Positions 44,595 to 55,335 of a stretch of 64,000 nt of DNA are shown here, one piece after another. This DNA comes from Icerya purchasi. Lineage: Eukaryota; Arthropoda; Insecta; Hemiptera; Monophlebidae. The notes beneath the pieces were generated by a model. It was not told where the DNA came from. It saw only the letters and a program-made list of their open reading frames with translations, and did not search any database. The translations under genes and the position numbers were made by a program. Every line of letters begins with the position of its first letter. Position 1 is the first letter of the stretch. The DNA lies in contig CM077116.1 of NCBI GenBank assembly GCA_039619475.1, forward strand, positions 172,141,863-172,205,862. Reading direction: 5' to 3'.

Positions 44595-44882
44595 AACTTT
44601 ATTTCCGATATTAAAAGTAGACAACGAGCAAACAATTAAAATCTAGCAGCTTTTCAAGAACAAATATCTCAAACTTGACGAAGTACAAAAAAACTGAGGG
44701 GCACACCATTTTGATAATTATTGAGGTCATCTTTTCCATCGAGTTTTCCTTTTTAAAATAACTGTCAATTGTTTTACCCTTTTTTTTTTGAGAATTATTT
44801 CCTCATAAATATTATTAGTTGAACCAGTTTTTGATGTGGGTGTTTTAAGAAATGAATTAGGATTCGGACGTTTTAATTGGTT

Positions 44883-44962
44883 TAATTGATTCTTTCCTAT
44901 TCTACTTGTTTCTGGATAAAGGTCCCTGGTTGACAGGCCTAAAAAAAAAAATAATAATAAAC
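44883..44962 (+). mobile_element. tiny 5'-truncated LINE-A insertion with 9-bp duplication
   Basis: Only about 57 bases of LINE-A 3'UTR are present (CTTGTTTCTGGATAAAGGTC, CCTGGTTGACAGGCC), followed by an A-rich tail with ATAATAATAAAC. TAATTGGTT occurs on both sides (44874-44882 and 44963-44971) as the target-site duplication. Confidence 0.75.
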
Positions 44963-45464
44963 TAATTGGTTATTTTCATAACTTAGAACAATGCAATGCT
45001 TTGATCTTAAATGTGTTTTTAAACGTTTATAAGAACCTTTGTTTATTTTTAGTACGTTAGAGCGCAATGTGCATTCCGCGTTCACAGAGTTGTCTTTTTG
45101 CATTTTTTAGAAATAATGCCATACACTTTTCTCACTGCCCCCACCATAATTCTCCTCATTTTGGCTTGGTTTTGAAAGTGGCATGTGTTGAAACACTTTT
45201 TTCAACTAGTCTCTAAACTAATAATAAATTAGCGTTTATTACCAGTAGTAGCTGTAACAAAATACAAAGCATATTTAATTAAAATTCTCATTCAAATTTT
45301 AGTTCGTGCGTAACGTAACTCAACTCAATTCATTGCTAAATTAAATAATTCAGACGGCATCATTCATTTATTCTATAACCTTCTACTCGTATTTTAATCA
45401 TTCTCACACTCATCACGTGGAACGTAAATTTAATATTTGCACACGCACCACGTATTTAAAGTAC

Positions 45465-45683
45465 CTACTCATGCAACAGCGCGATTATGTTGCTAAAAAT
45501 TGCTATCACCGGATCCGATAAACGTTTAGTGACGCCGGATCCGTCAGAATACCGGATCCAATTTTCCGGGTTGCAATCGCTAATCTGGATAATATGCTCG
45601 ATACAGAGAATCTGCGCATGCTTGTTAAAGATCGTTTGTGGCTTCGATTTGGCTGTCGCTGACAGATAAGATTGCAGCATCAT
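45465..45683 (-). pseudogene. Jockey RT palm piece with FVDD box
   Basis: The reading that matters is not the longest open frame here. In the shifted minus frame near 45720-45620 the sequence gives FVDDAAILSVSDSQIEATND, matching YADDAAILAV in the copy at 61763-62248. The first of the paired aspartates is kept and alanine has become valine. The three CGGATCC sites within 45500-45560 have no evident role. Confidence 0.6.
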
Positions 45684-47300
45684 CTACGAACGTGGTTGCT
45701 ATTGCTTTATCTTGGTACAAGGTACGAATAAGGGGATAGGGTACTACAGTTTGGTAAGACGATAATTTAGCATTTTTATGCGCTATCTGAAATTCAATAA
45801 TAGTTTCTTATTCGCGCCAAACTCGATCAAAAATACTTGTAAAACATCCAGGAAAATCGCTGAGCATTTTCTTTTCGAAAGCTTTCTTAATTATTGACGT
45901 AACTGTACGGATATCTGATCTATAGTTGAGTGATGATTGCTAAAGCTAAACTGATGATCCGGCAGAAATTTTGCAATTGACGTTATTCTTTTTAAGACGT
46001 GTTTCTCAAATAGTTTCAATATTGTCGAAAGTAAGGAGACCGGCTGATGAAATGATACCTCTTTTTTGCGGAGCACGGTGACCTCTGCTGTTTTGAAACA
46101 GTTAGAAACATACCCTAATCTCATACACGCATCGGAAAAGTACGTTAGATATGCAGTAATGGCTTTGCGTGGATTTTTTTTTAAACTATTTTCCTGAAGG
46201 AGGAAATTCTGTCAAAATTCCAAGAGCATTTTTTGCGCTTCTGTTTTGTCTATTAGCCCCATCTCGACAAGAAGTAATGCTATCGAATTTTTGATACTGC
46301 ACGAAATTGCCAGTACGATGCTCGACCGAAATCATGCCGTTGAAATACTCTTGAGAGATGTTTCGGAAATAGTTTCCCGTTTTCCTTATCTTTTCTTCCT
46401 CTGTTGTTAATGCAAGGCGAAACGTCGCCTTAGGTAGCGAATAATCTTTGTCGCCTGTAGGATTACTCATGCAGGCACTCCTAAAAGATGTTTAGTTTCG
46501 CCGATTAAATAACTAGTTTGCCTGCTTCAGCGATTAAATATACTTTCGTCTTTCCTTCTTCCAGCCCTATTTTAGGTCTTACATCAAGCGGATATGTTAT
46601 TTTTCTTTCGGTTCTCGGATGTAGCAGCTTTCGCAGTATGACGAAGTGCTTTGATATTAATATTCCGTTCGTTTTGTGTCGTCAGTCTGATATTGGAATG
46701 GATCGATTGGTCAAATTTCTTACGAAAGATGACCCGCGATTGGTTTATTCTATTTTTATTACAGTTGTTCCGAGAATCGTCCGATATTAGATTTTCAATC
46801 TGTCCAATATGAAGGAAGTTCGTTTACATTCTTTTTTTATGATAAAGAAATCGAGTGTGAGTTTCATCCATCTACTAGATGGCCATCGGTTTGCTAGCCA
46901 AGATGTGATTGCCACAATGTAGAATGCAGTTGATCACCTCTTACGCGAGCAGAGCTTTCGACTGTAGCAGCTTTTCTAGTCATCCTTGGCACTAAGATCT
47001 CCTGCTACGATGAAACTCCGTCCTAGAGATTCAATAAATTGTTCGTAATGCGCGCGCGTTTAGAGGAGTGTTTAGGAGTAAGCATCAACAATGATCAGTA
47101 TACAATTCTGTTTACAATAATAATTGCTCGTATTCAATCGTAAATCAGCTTCTTGCTGCTGTTGGATATTGCATTTTATTGATATGGAGTAAAATAGATC
47201 TAAGATTTTTGGGTGATCTCTTAGTGTTGAGATTTCGAAAAGAGCTCTCTGTATCTATTCTATTATAACTGAGGAAAATTTCAATTTCCATAAGCTTACA

Positions 47301-48099
47301 TTTAAGCGCACTGGCATTAAATTAAGCGACAAATTCTCGGTGACTCGGCAATTTTTCTTCTCGTTAGTTTCGGATTGTCCCGAATGTTAAGTCTACTTTC
47401 GAAATTGTCGAACTTTCCATCCTTGAATGCCCTTCACGATATCATTTGAAAGTGAGCTATCGCACTGATACGAGCTTTTTGTTATGTCCAATTTTTCGGA
47501 TGTTCGGCTTCGCGTCAGCTGCGCGCTCTTTAGAGTCAATATTTATAGTTGGCCGGTACACATCCGCTTTTTTCATTATTCTTTGCGCTGCTGTAATTTT
47601 CAGGTTTTTTAATGAATTTCTCAATTTTCTTCTACTCAATACATAATAGTACACTACTAACGGAGCAGTTAGCGCACGTTTGCAATCTTGTTCCATACGG
47701 TTATGTGAGATGTAAAGCATTTGTCTACGACTTCGGTCTTGCCCGATTTCATTTTTTGTACTGTGGAATTCTTTTAATATTCACACGAAGGTTCTATCCT
47801 TTCGTAAACTTTTTTATCGTTCTCCTTGAGTAATGTAGTCTACATAGAATGGAGGAAATTATAAAGTTAAAAGAAAAAAAAAACAATATACTTAATGTGA
47901 AATATTAACATTTTGTTATATTATAAGAATAGAAGCATATAGAGTTTTTCTTAATAATTTACAAATTTTTGTAAATATATCAAATGATTTTTATCCCAGC
48001 TATCAATGTAAATAGCGAATTAATATTATAAAATTTGAAGAAAAAGAAAACACTGCTTATTGAAAATTAGAAAAACTTAATAAATAAATTTTCGGAAAC
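47301..48099. other. possible Jockey ORF1 traces; otherwise nothing
   Basis: A minus frame at 47457-47720 (87 codons) lies where ORF1 would be, and a shifted frame contains SGCVPANYK, reminiscent of the C-NC-HPANY-GC knuckle of Jockey ORF1. The evidence is weak. Confidence 0.3.
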
Positions 48100-48180
48100 A
48101 ACTGTGTTTTAAAAAGATATTTATTCGCTTAACGTTTCGACCAGCTTACACTGGCCATCATCAGAAGCAAAGCTTTTCAC
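48100..48180 (-). ncRNA. hammerhead-like motif of a Penelope-like element
   Basis: Reverse-complemented, the sequence reads TTCTGATGATGGCCAG, TGTAAG, CTGGTCGAAACGTTAAGCG. The order CTGATGA, then a stem (GGCCAG pairing CTGGTC with one G-U), then GAAAC matches the core of the hammerhead ribozymes that Penelope-like retroelements carry in their repeats. There is one extra T after CTGATGA. The following AATAAATATCTTTTTAAAAC also resembles such repeats. No Penelope RT was found nearby, so this is an isolated fragment. Confidence 0.45.
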
Positions 48181-48480
48181 GATGTACTTCAGGGTCTAAT
48201 GGATCTGAATGCCGGGGCCAGTTCCTTACCTACTCGGGATCCGCCTTTACTTTCCCCGAGATTTCTTTGGTAAAATATCATTAATAAAAATTGCCATCGT
48301 GCAATCTGCTCGATACTCCGTACCGAATTTCGATCATAATAATTCACCGTCAATTCCAGAGCGAGATGAGCAGGCGTACGATCGTACACCCTTAATTTAC
48401 GCGTTAACAACGTCCTGCTTCTTAACGGAACTGCGAGTCAAGATGCGGCTAAATCACGTTTCAAAGCGCGTCAATTACAG
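48181..48480 (-). other. unassigned block next to the hammerhead-like motif
   Basis: A 73-codon minus frame at 48189-48410 (RNSVRSIEQIARWQFLLMIF) adjoins the motif. Its stretch CCGCCTTTACTTTCC (48241-48255) and the ATTTCTTTGGTA after it recur at 54514-54545. It may be part of the same retroelement. Confidence 0.3.
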
Positions 48481-50019
48481 CCGGAAGTGAGAATATGAAA
48501 AAAAAAAAAAAAAAGCATATTTAATATTAATATTGCATACTCCTCGAATGATTTCAGGTAGTTGAATATGTAAAGTAATCTCCGTGTACACACTGAAAAT
48601 CGAACAAAATAAAGGTATAAGAAAGCAGCGTCAAACGTCACATGAGCGACCTGGGCCCAGGAAAACGAGGACGAAAAAATTACTCTTATATAAAATTTTT
48701 AAAATAATTTACACGTTCCGTATGATGTTAAAATGCTGTCTTTGCTTTTATTTGCCTCTAGGATATTTTTTTTTGCTTCGGATAATTTTACCAAAAAATT
48801 TTTCACAAAAACAATGAAAGAGCGTACTGCGACAAATTTAGTACTTCCCCGCCTTTAGTATAAATATACATGTATTTTTTCGCTTTTTTCTTCATTTTCC
48901 GAAGTATAATGATGGCAAAGTGATGATAGCCAGCGAGTTGGAAGTATTTAATTACTGCAAACGGCGGTGCTGGATTAATCGTTTCTGCGGCCGTGTGTTT
49001 TCGATGCTAGTAAAACCCACGGAACACAAGCATACGCAGACAGGCGCGCATACATATATATACGTCTATATACATGTATTATATTTATATTGAAGAAAAG
49101 TCTGCTAAATGTTTTAACTAAAACCACGATGGCTCTATTCGAATTTCAGTCGTTCCTGGGGTTTTTATTGTTCACCTTTCTTCTTCTTTTTTTTGTTTTT
49201 TCATCATAGCGACCTGCCTCGTCCGCCCCGCCCCCCGCTCGTTCATTATTCGCTGTATTGCACCGAACTGCATTTACTCGCACTGTACACAACTTCATCG
49301 CGGGGATTATTATCATTTATTTTTGTTCGACGGGCGAGTTCCGAACTTCGCACCGGTACACTTCATTTTCAAACTTTTAAGACTTAACTATTACGCAGTG
49401 TTGTTTTTTTTCCGTCTGCCCCGTACACACATGCACACAGAGCACCGACACACGCGCACACATGCGACCAAGAAGAAAGAAGGACTGGCGCGTATTTACT
49501 TTGAAAGTATTGTTTGAAATTTCCCCTTTTGCGGTGGTCCCTTTCGTATTCCTGGAAATTTTACTCAAGCGCTCTACTCGGACCAGGAACCGTGTATCCG
49601 CGCAATAGTACAAGTGTTTGCAAAAGAAATTACGAATGATCTCGGCTGCGAATATACGAGTACTTAGTTCTTTCGGAAAGATCGCTAATATTTCATGACT
49701 TTCTTACTTAAGAGATTTTTTTTTTTAGAAAAAAGTCATACTTTAGAAGCAGCGCGGATTAAAAATCTTTAGCCGGTTCTAGGCAGTTTCAATTTTTCGC
49801 CACTGCTCCTAGTGATTCGATTTATTGCCGTTATTGCGAACTACTGCACTGGCGTAACATATTAATTGAAATTACAAAATGACTATATATAGTATGTGTA
49901 TTATTTTTAAATATATACTATAAGAGCGATTGAAAAAACAGGGAAAAAAAATGTATAAAGTTCGTAATTTTTGGAAACTACGACGAGAGCACAGCGGATC
50001 AATTTCATTATAAAAATAT
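48481..50019. other. no recognisable gene
   Basis: A17 run at about 48498-48514. A GC-richer stretch at 49200-49370 and a CA-rich stretch near 49425-49465 stand out, but frames there (49193-49517) show no family likeness. A promoter or 5' exon cannot be supported. Confidence 0.35.
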
Positions 50020-50023
50020 TTAA

Positions 50024-52740
50024 GAGGTTAGGGGCAGTCAGAGGTACAAAAACACAAGTATTTTTAATAATTTTTTTTTATCAGTAATTTTATTTATTTT
50101 ATAAAAGTAACAATACTACATCATTATGTCATGTTTCAACTTGATTTCACCAAATTTTGAAAAAAAATATTAAATATATAAAAAGTTATCGCTATATGTA
50201 TCGACCCCTGTTTCACAAGTAGCCCTTTGCGGTGTGACCACCATAACTTCTCAACAGTTCACCTAAAATCATTCAAATAAAAAAAAAAAAAATAATATTT
50301 TAATAGTTAATCTAGTGCCTGATCGAAGCCTATTTTTTTTTTTTTTTGAAAATAAACAAAATGGCTGACTTAGACAATTACTTTCGAATTCTCAGAAAAA
50401 AAGCAACAGTAAATTGTTCATAAAAAATCGATTTTTTGGGCGAAAAAAAATCCTTCGATCAGTCACTAGCTTAATATGTTTTAAAAAAGTTGTATAAATA
50501 TCATTTAAATCCACCGAGCGGTTTTGAATGACAGTGGTCTCCGACCTTAAAAACATAGTTTTGAGAAAAAAGCGTTTAAAGTTTTACACTCGATTTATGT
50601 ATAGAAAAAGGAATCATTTGATTATTTAGACCGAGTTATCTATTGCTGGGCCACATAATAATTCTTCAGTCGATGTAGAAGCTTCCGAAATATCGATTTG
50701 CCGTTGTCTACGTTGCATTCTGCCTCCTCGAGTGTTATCGTTAGCGCGCTTATCTGCCACCTCCATACGGGCAGCATCCGTTTTTTCGGCATACCGATGA
50801 AAATTGGTCCCACAATTTAATCCCATTCTATTCATAATTATCAATAATGAATTTATACCTTCATTAAATATACCAGTAGCAATGTATGCAGCAATCTATA
50901 CGATGGTATAACTAGTATTTATGGTTTTTGAGCATATTTTCCACACTAGTTGATTAAAGCTTTCATTATTGTTTTGATCAAATCCACCGACACATCTTGA
51001 GAGTAAGTTGTCACTACGCAGGTTGTTATAAATTGGTTCGATGGCCTTTAAAACATCAGGAATCTTGAGTGTACGTATCAAGTTCTCCATGCGCTTCAGA
51101 GCGCTGGTAAGAGCACCAGGAATCTTCGCCTTTTGGACACATACTGTGATTTGGATTGTCATCGGTTGAGCCGTAGTGATAAAATGTGTCGTCATGATTG
51201 CAGATTTCATATCTTCGACAGAATCACAGAGCCGCGGTATTGCTAAACCATAGTACACGGTTAATTTGTCAATTATTTTTCCTGTACGTTTACCGCTACC
51301 GCCAAGACCTTTATTTTTGGTTTTCAATGTTCGTAATCGAGTCCACATTCGCTTCTGAACATGTCCTACATACTCCTTCTTATTTACGGACATATTAACG
51401 TAAGGATCTGCTTTTACAATCCCTGAATAATTGTTTGAGTCCCCATCTCCAATATAATTAGCATATTTAACCCCATATTTAGTTTCAGACTGCTGAAACA
51501 TTTCGACCATTGAATCTACTTCCATCTTCCCTTATGATTAGCAGTACACTCATTTTCGTGCGTATCATGCCACTCCTCGTATTCAGCCGTATTTATTTTG
51601 TTCTTGCAATATTCACATTGTTTACAATATGCATTTTTAATATTTGAATCAAGAATTTTACCGGTAAAATAACCAATTAAAGAAGAAACTCCAAATGAAG
51701 ATGTATATCCATGCTTGTGCCATGTTCCATCCCCAAAATACAGTCAATCCATTCGTATTTTTATTTTCACTTGTTGACGTTGCTTGCTTTTCTTCGTTCA
51801 CAGATTTTTTCAACAAAGATTCTGCGACAGCTGTACTACAATCTAATATTTGCTTCAATAATATTGTATAAGTGTTTTTATCTAAAAATGACGGCATATC
51901 CATCAGACCACAAAACTTTCGCATTCTTTCGAATCCTATTCCTAGTATTCTCATTACTAATCTAAAACGTCTATTTATTTCATACGAATGTCCAACGAAA
52001 GAACAGGAAGGAATGTTTTACACAATTGTCACATGAAACTACAATTTGAAATCCCAGACCACGTGTGCTTGCTGTTTGAAATTTAACATTTCCGTTACAC
52101 TTTTTACACTTAACAATACTCGAAATAGCATTAAATACCATAATAAAGTTAATAATTCTAAATTCAGTACTACTATCTTCGGCTACATCTTCTTTCTTCA
52201 GTGCTCCGTTTCGATTTTTTAGATGACGTACTGCTAATACTTTTATCACGTTCCGCTGTTTTCGGATTGAAAACATTTTTTCTTTTAGCGAGACGCGATT
52301 TACGAAAATTCTTCGAGCTCCGAAGTTCTCCCGAACCTTTTGCAGAATCTCGTCCCATGATAAATTACTCGAGATAATTTTTTTAAACGCTCAACTATTG
52401 ACTGCTCGCCGCAACTACCACACAGGCGGCATACTGATGACAAACAAATAACTTTCAGAACTTTTGCAGCCTAAAAATTTGTAAATGTATGTATGAGTGT
52501 ATAATAACAAACAATCTATGACAATAGAACCCGAATAATCGGTTCCCTACAGCCGCCGCCAGCTACCTGCTCTCGAGCGTCAAAGAACCCGCCGTTCATT
52601 GTTGAATAACTCGAAAAGTATTCGTCGGATTCTCTTGAAATTTCACCAGAGAATATTTTAAAAATATTATACTTTGAGAAAATGCAAAAAAAAAAAAGAA
52701 ATCGTTTTTTTTTGAAAATTCTGACCGCCCCTAACTCCCC
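50024..52740 (-). mobile_element. TTAA-flanked DNA transposon with PF20700-like transposase
   Basis: The element runs between two TTAA sites (50020-50023 and 52741-52744). Its left end begins GAGGTTAGGGGCAGTCAGAG. Its right end, inverted, begins GGGGAGTTAGGGGCGGTCAG. They share TTAGGGGC-GTCAG with one mismatch. Inside, on the minus strand, lies one broken transposase gene (50626-52358). TTAA target sites are known for Kolobok, piggyBac and Sola3, so the TTAA ends point to a Kolobok-like rather than classical Mutator element. The superfamily assignment is my inference. Confidence 0.75.
50626..52358 (-). pseudogene. PF20700-like (Mutator-like) transposase, broken
   Basis: I recognise the protein as the widespread insect family annotated as Mutator-like transposase domain. 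In order on the minus strand: a basic N-terminus (MGRDSAKGSGELRSSKNF, 52358), FRIINFIMVFNAISSIVKCK, CKKCNGNVKFQTASTRGLGF, then RILGIGFERMRKFCGLMDMP at 51950. A Cys/His cluster follows (YCKQCEYCKNK, EYEEWHDTHENEC). Next come MEVDSMVEMFQ, YANYIGDGDSNNYSGIV, GHVQKRMWTRLR and LGGSGKRTGKIIDKLTVYYG (50896-51525), then GGFDQNNNESFNQLVWKI. The tail is MEVADKRANDNT and CGPAID. Frames change at least four times. The usual GDGTW motif is damaged (TVFWGWNMAQA), so a catalytic residue is probably lost. Confidence 0.8.
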
Positions 52741-52744
52741 TTAA

Positions 52745-53699
52745 TCTGGTTATTCATTTTTCCGTTTTTTTTGTTTTTTGATCTTATAAATATACATTTA
52801 GTTACTTGTTAGTCGATTTTTCGTCAATTAAATTAATATATTTTGTGCGTAAATACACATTTTTATATCACGCATTTTATTAATTGTCTGTGTGTGTGTG
52901 TGTGTGTGGGCCATCCTAAAAACATATCACGCGCTAAAATTTAACAGAGAATACAGCCGGTATTTGTATTATTTTCTGATCCGTAATGTTTTAACACGAT
53001 GGAAAATGGACAGGACCGAAAAATTCGCTATTAAAAATCATCAGAGATTATTATTTTCAACTATTCTCCATTTTTGGGGTCCGTTAAAAATTACAATACT
53101 AATTTTTGAACTGTACTCGTAGATAGAAATCGAATTGCCGAAATTATGGAGTAGAACAAACATTTCTATCGAAGTTCACATGGCAAATCACTGAGCGAAA
53201 ATTTGACGGTTGAAAAGCTAGACTATTTTCAGACTATTTTCGTCACTTTTTAACACGGATCGGTTTCAGGCTAATTTTAAAGTTCGGGCCCCGTCAATTT
53301 TAGACAAAGCATGCGAACACATCATCTGTAATTTTAAAACTGTTCCTTGTCGCTCTTCTTTCATTGTCCCTTATCTTTTATAGCAAGTTCGATTTCATTA
53401 TTTTTTTTTTTTATTTTCGAACAAAAAGATATTAGAAATTGCTAAATTAATAGTAATTTCTCAATTACATTTTACCGGGGTAGATCTTACGAGAAGGTTT
53501 CAATAGAACACTTTAATACATTTTCATTAATTGAATTAGAGTTTAAACAATGGTGGAGTGGAAAAAAACGATGATTACAAACGCGCGTCGAGAAAGAATT
53601 AATTGATTTACAATAAGTACGGGATTTCTTAAACATTCATTAACGCTGTGGACAATTCGCTTACAAAATATTAGGAACTTTATTAATTTATTTAACATC
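52745..53699. other. no recognisable gene
   Basis: A (TG)n tract lies at 52889-52908; the 76-codon frame over it at 52892-53122 is not convincing. T14 run near 53399-53412. Confidence 0.4.
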
Positions 53700-54075
53700 G
53701 AAAATGCCAACATGTTTCGTAGTTGTGCTTTCGTATATCCGAGGCGCTGACATTTTAAATTAAACCCCAGAAGTAAACACAGTTCGTCGCTTAGTTTCGT
53801 TCGTTTACTGATGGTATTTAATTTTCATCTATAATTTCATTTTCACGGATAAAAACATGCCGGTGTTTATAATATTAAATACATTAATGATGCTTCTATC
53901 GTTTCTGGTCGTTTTATTAATGTACTTTATAAATTTGAGTTATAAATGTTTATGTACATTTCCTGTATTGTCACTTTATTAAAAATTTATCAAAATACGT
54001 ATTACAGAAAAATTACAGTTTAAAAATATAGAATACAACCGACATGTTTCGCGGAGCTACCTACTCCATAATCAT
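53700..54075 (-). repeat. pair of Penelope-like repeat motifs
   Basis: On the minus strand, CGAAACATGTTGGCATTTTC (ending near 53703) and GGAGTAGGTAGCTCCGCGAAAC, continuing ATGTCGGTTGTATTC (near 54036-54070), share CGAAACATGT-GG about 340 bp apart. The second also has ATGATTATGGAG before the stem, a degraded form of CTGATGA plus stem II. Together they resemble the paired repeats of Penelope-like elements, but nothing coding lies between them. Confidence 0.35.
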
Positions 54076-54309
54076 AATACTTTATAAATACTTAAAAGTT
54101 ACCAATTGCGCACGAGGTTTTGTGCGCGGTAAGATATAATAATATTTAAAATTAATCGAAATCGAAATATATGTTAAATGTTTATTTTTTTACGGGGCAA
54201 AGTGGCACGAGAATATATATGTGTTTTTAACCTACATATATATTTGGAGAACATATTTAAAGAAATATCGGCTAAATATAAAAAACAAAAAATAAGTTGA
54301 GTGGTCATA

Positions 54310-55295
54310 TAATTAATAACATAAACGATACACGTTGATGATACCGTTTTAATAGCTAATAATATTCAAGAACTACAGTTATTTCTTAATATGCTAGTTA
54401 GTAAAGTGAAATAAGTTCCACGCCGTTCGGAACGGCGTTGAGGATTGTGAAGTTAAGGTTCACGCAGTGTACTACTAAGCCCAACGGAATTAATGCGAGT
54501 TCCTTTCTCGCAGCCGCCTTTACTTTCCTAGATTTCTCTGGTATAGCCAATATTCAATTTCGGATTAGGTATAGAGACCTGGGAGCAACTTGGATCCGGA
54601 ACGAGATGTGTATACTAAATACGGTCTGAAATTGAATATTGCAAAAACAAAATATGTAATCGTGGATAAGACTTTACCGAAATCGACGAAATCTCTTACA
54701 GTCTGTGGAAATAAATTAGAAATAAGGTTTCAATTTAAATAAAAATCGGCACATATATAAAGAGATAAAAAAATTTCGTATTGAACAAGCGAGGAAGGCA
54801 TTTTTTAAAATGAAGGATGTATTATATGGCCGAAGCTTAAATTTAAATCTAAAAATGAGAGTAGTTCGCCGTTATATTTTTTCAATATTGTTATATAGCG
54901 TTGGGAAGCTAAACGATAAAACGCAAAAGAACAAAAGTTGAATGCCTTCGAGATGTAGTTATAGCGCAGAATAATTCGCATTAGTTGGATGGAAAAAATA
55001 TGAAAGGTAGAAATACGCATGTATGAAAAAAAAATTAGAAACTATAAGAACAATAATAATTCGCAAGTTAAAATAATTTGCCGATATATTACGTCAACCA
55101 ACACAATACACAACTTCCCGTTACTAATGTTGCAAGGAAAAATAAACAATCACCAGGAAGAAAGAAAAAATCATGAAAGAGCAAAATTTGACAAATTGGT
55201 TCAACATCAATTCCACTGATTTATATCAGAAGGTCGCTGACAGACCCACATATTAGCCAACGTTCGGTAACGGACATGGCACCATGATGATGATG
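54310..55295 (+). mobile_element. LINE RT palm to C-terminus (CFDP2-like) with an insertion
   Basis: The plus strand has the polymerase box as VDDTVLIANNIQELQLFLNM (54335-54395). After a 203-bp interruption it continues with KYGLKLNIAKTKYVIV, IEQARKAFFKMKDVL, YGRSLNLNLKMRVVRRYIFS and ILLYSVG. The C-terminus reads RYITSTNTIHNFPLLMLQGK, INNHQEERKNHERAKF, then ILANVR. These correspond to the Y-HVMR, L-L-LQGKI-GRR-GRRK and IANVR-GHGT blocks that end ORF2 of a common insect LINE group. The copy ends in ATG repeats (55284-55297), a trinucleotide tail, then a (TA)n tract. Several stops are present. The upstream part is missing. Confidence 0.7.
54414..54616. mobile_element. 203-bp insertion in the LINE RT
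   Basis: The RT frame breaks after SKVK and resumes at KYGLKLNIAK. The extra sequence is flanked by AAATA on both sides (54409-54413 and 54617-54621), possibly a 5-bp duplication. It starts with a perfect hairpin, CGCCGTTC-G-GAACGGCG. It also contains CCGCCTTTACTTTCC (54514-54528), shared with 48241-48255 next to the hammerhead-like motif. Its class is unknown; it may derive from a Penelope-like element. Confidence 0.45.

Positions 55296-55296
<1 letters not shown>

Positions 55297-55332
<36 letters not shown>
55297..55332. repeat. (TA)n microsatellite
   Basis: An uninterrupted TA run directly after the ATG-repeat tail of the LINE. Confidence 0.9.

Positions 55333-55335
<3 letters not shown>

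Larger units (their letters stand above)
44110..47300 (-). mobile_element. Jockey-clade LINE, broken and interrupted
   Basis: Read on the minus strand, the endonuclease shows ESLGRSFIVAGDLSAK at about 47010 and KLTLDFFIIKK near 46840. Linker wording GDKDYSLPKATFRL follows at 46430. The RT shows FKTAEVTVLRKK, LLSTILKLFEKHVLKRI, FLPDHQFSFSNHHSTID (45891-46124), AIFLDVLQ and the polymerase box FVDDAAILSV near 45690. After foreign sequence (about 44520-45460), the thumb resumes at about 44380 with YLGLHLNAGLA and ETHVMKKN. Every segment is frameshifted. Minus-strand wording up to about 47720 may be ORF1, but I could not confirm it. Confidence 0.65.

Noticed and set aside
45500..45560. Three CGGATCC sites within 60 bp
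   Set aside because: Lies inside decayed Jockey or insert sequence; too short and irregular to be a repeat array or binding-site cluster.
49190..49510. GC-richer stretch as possible promoter or first exon
   Set aside because: No TATA or initiator arrangement, splice pattern or protein likeness could be supported.
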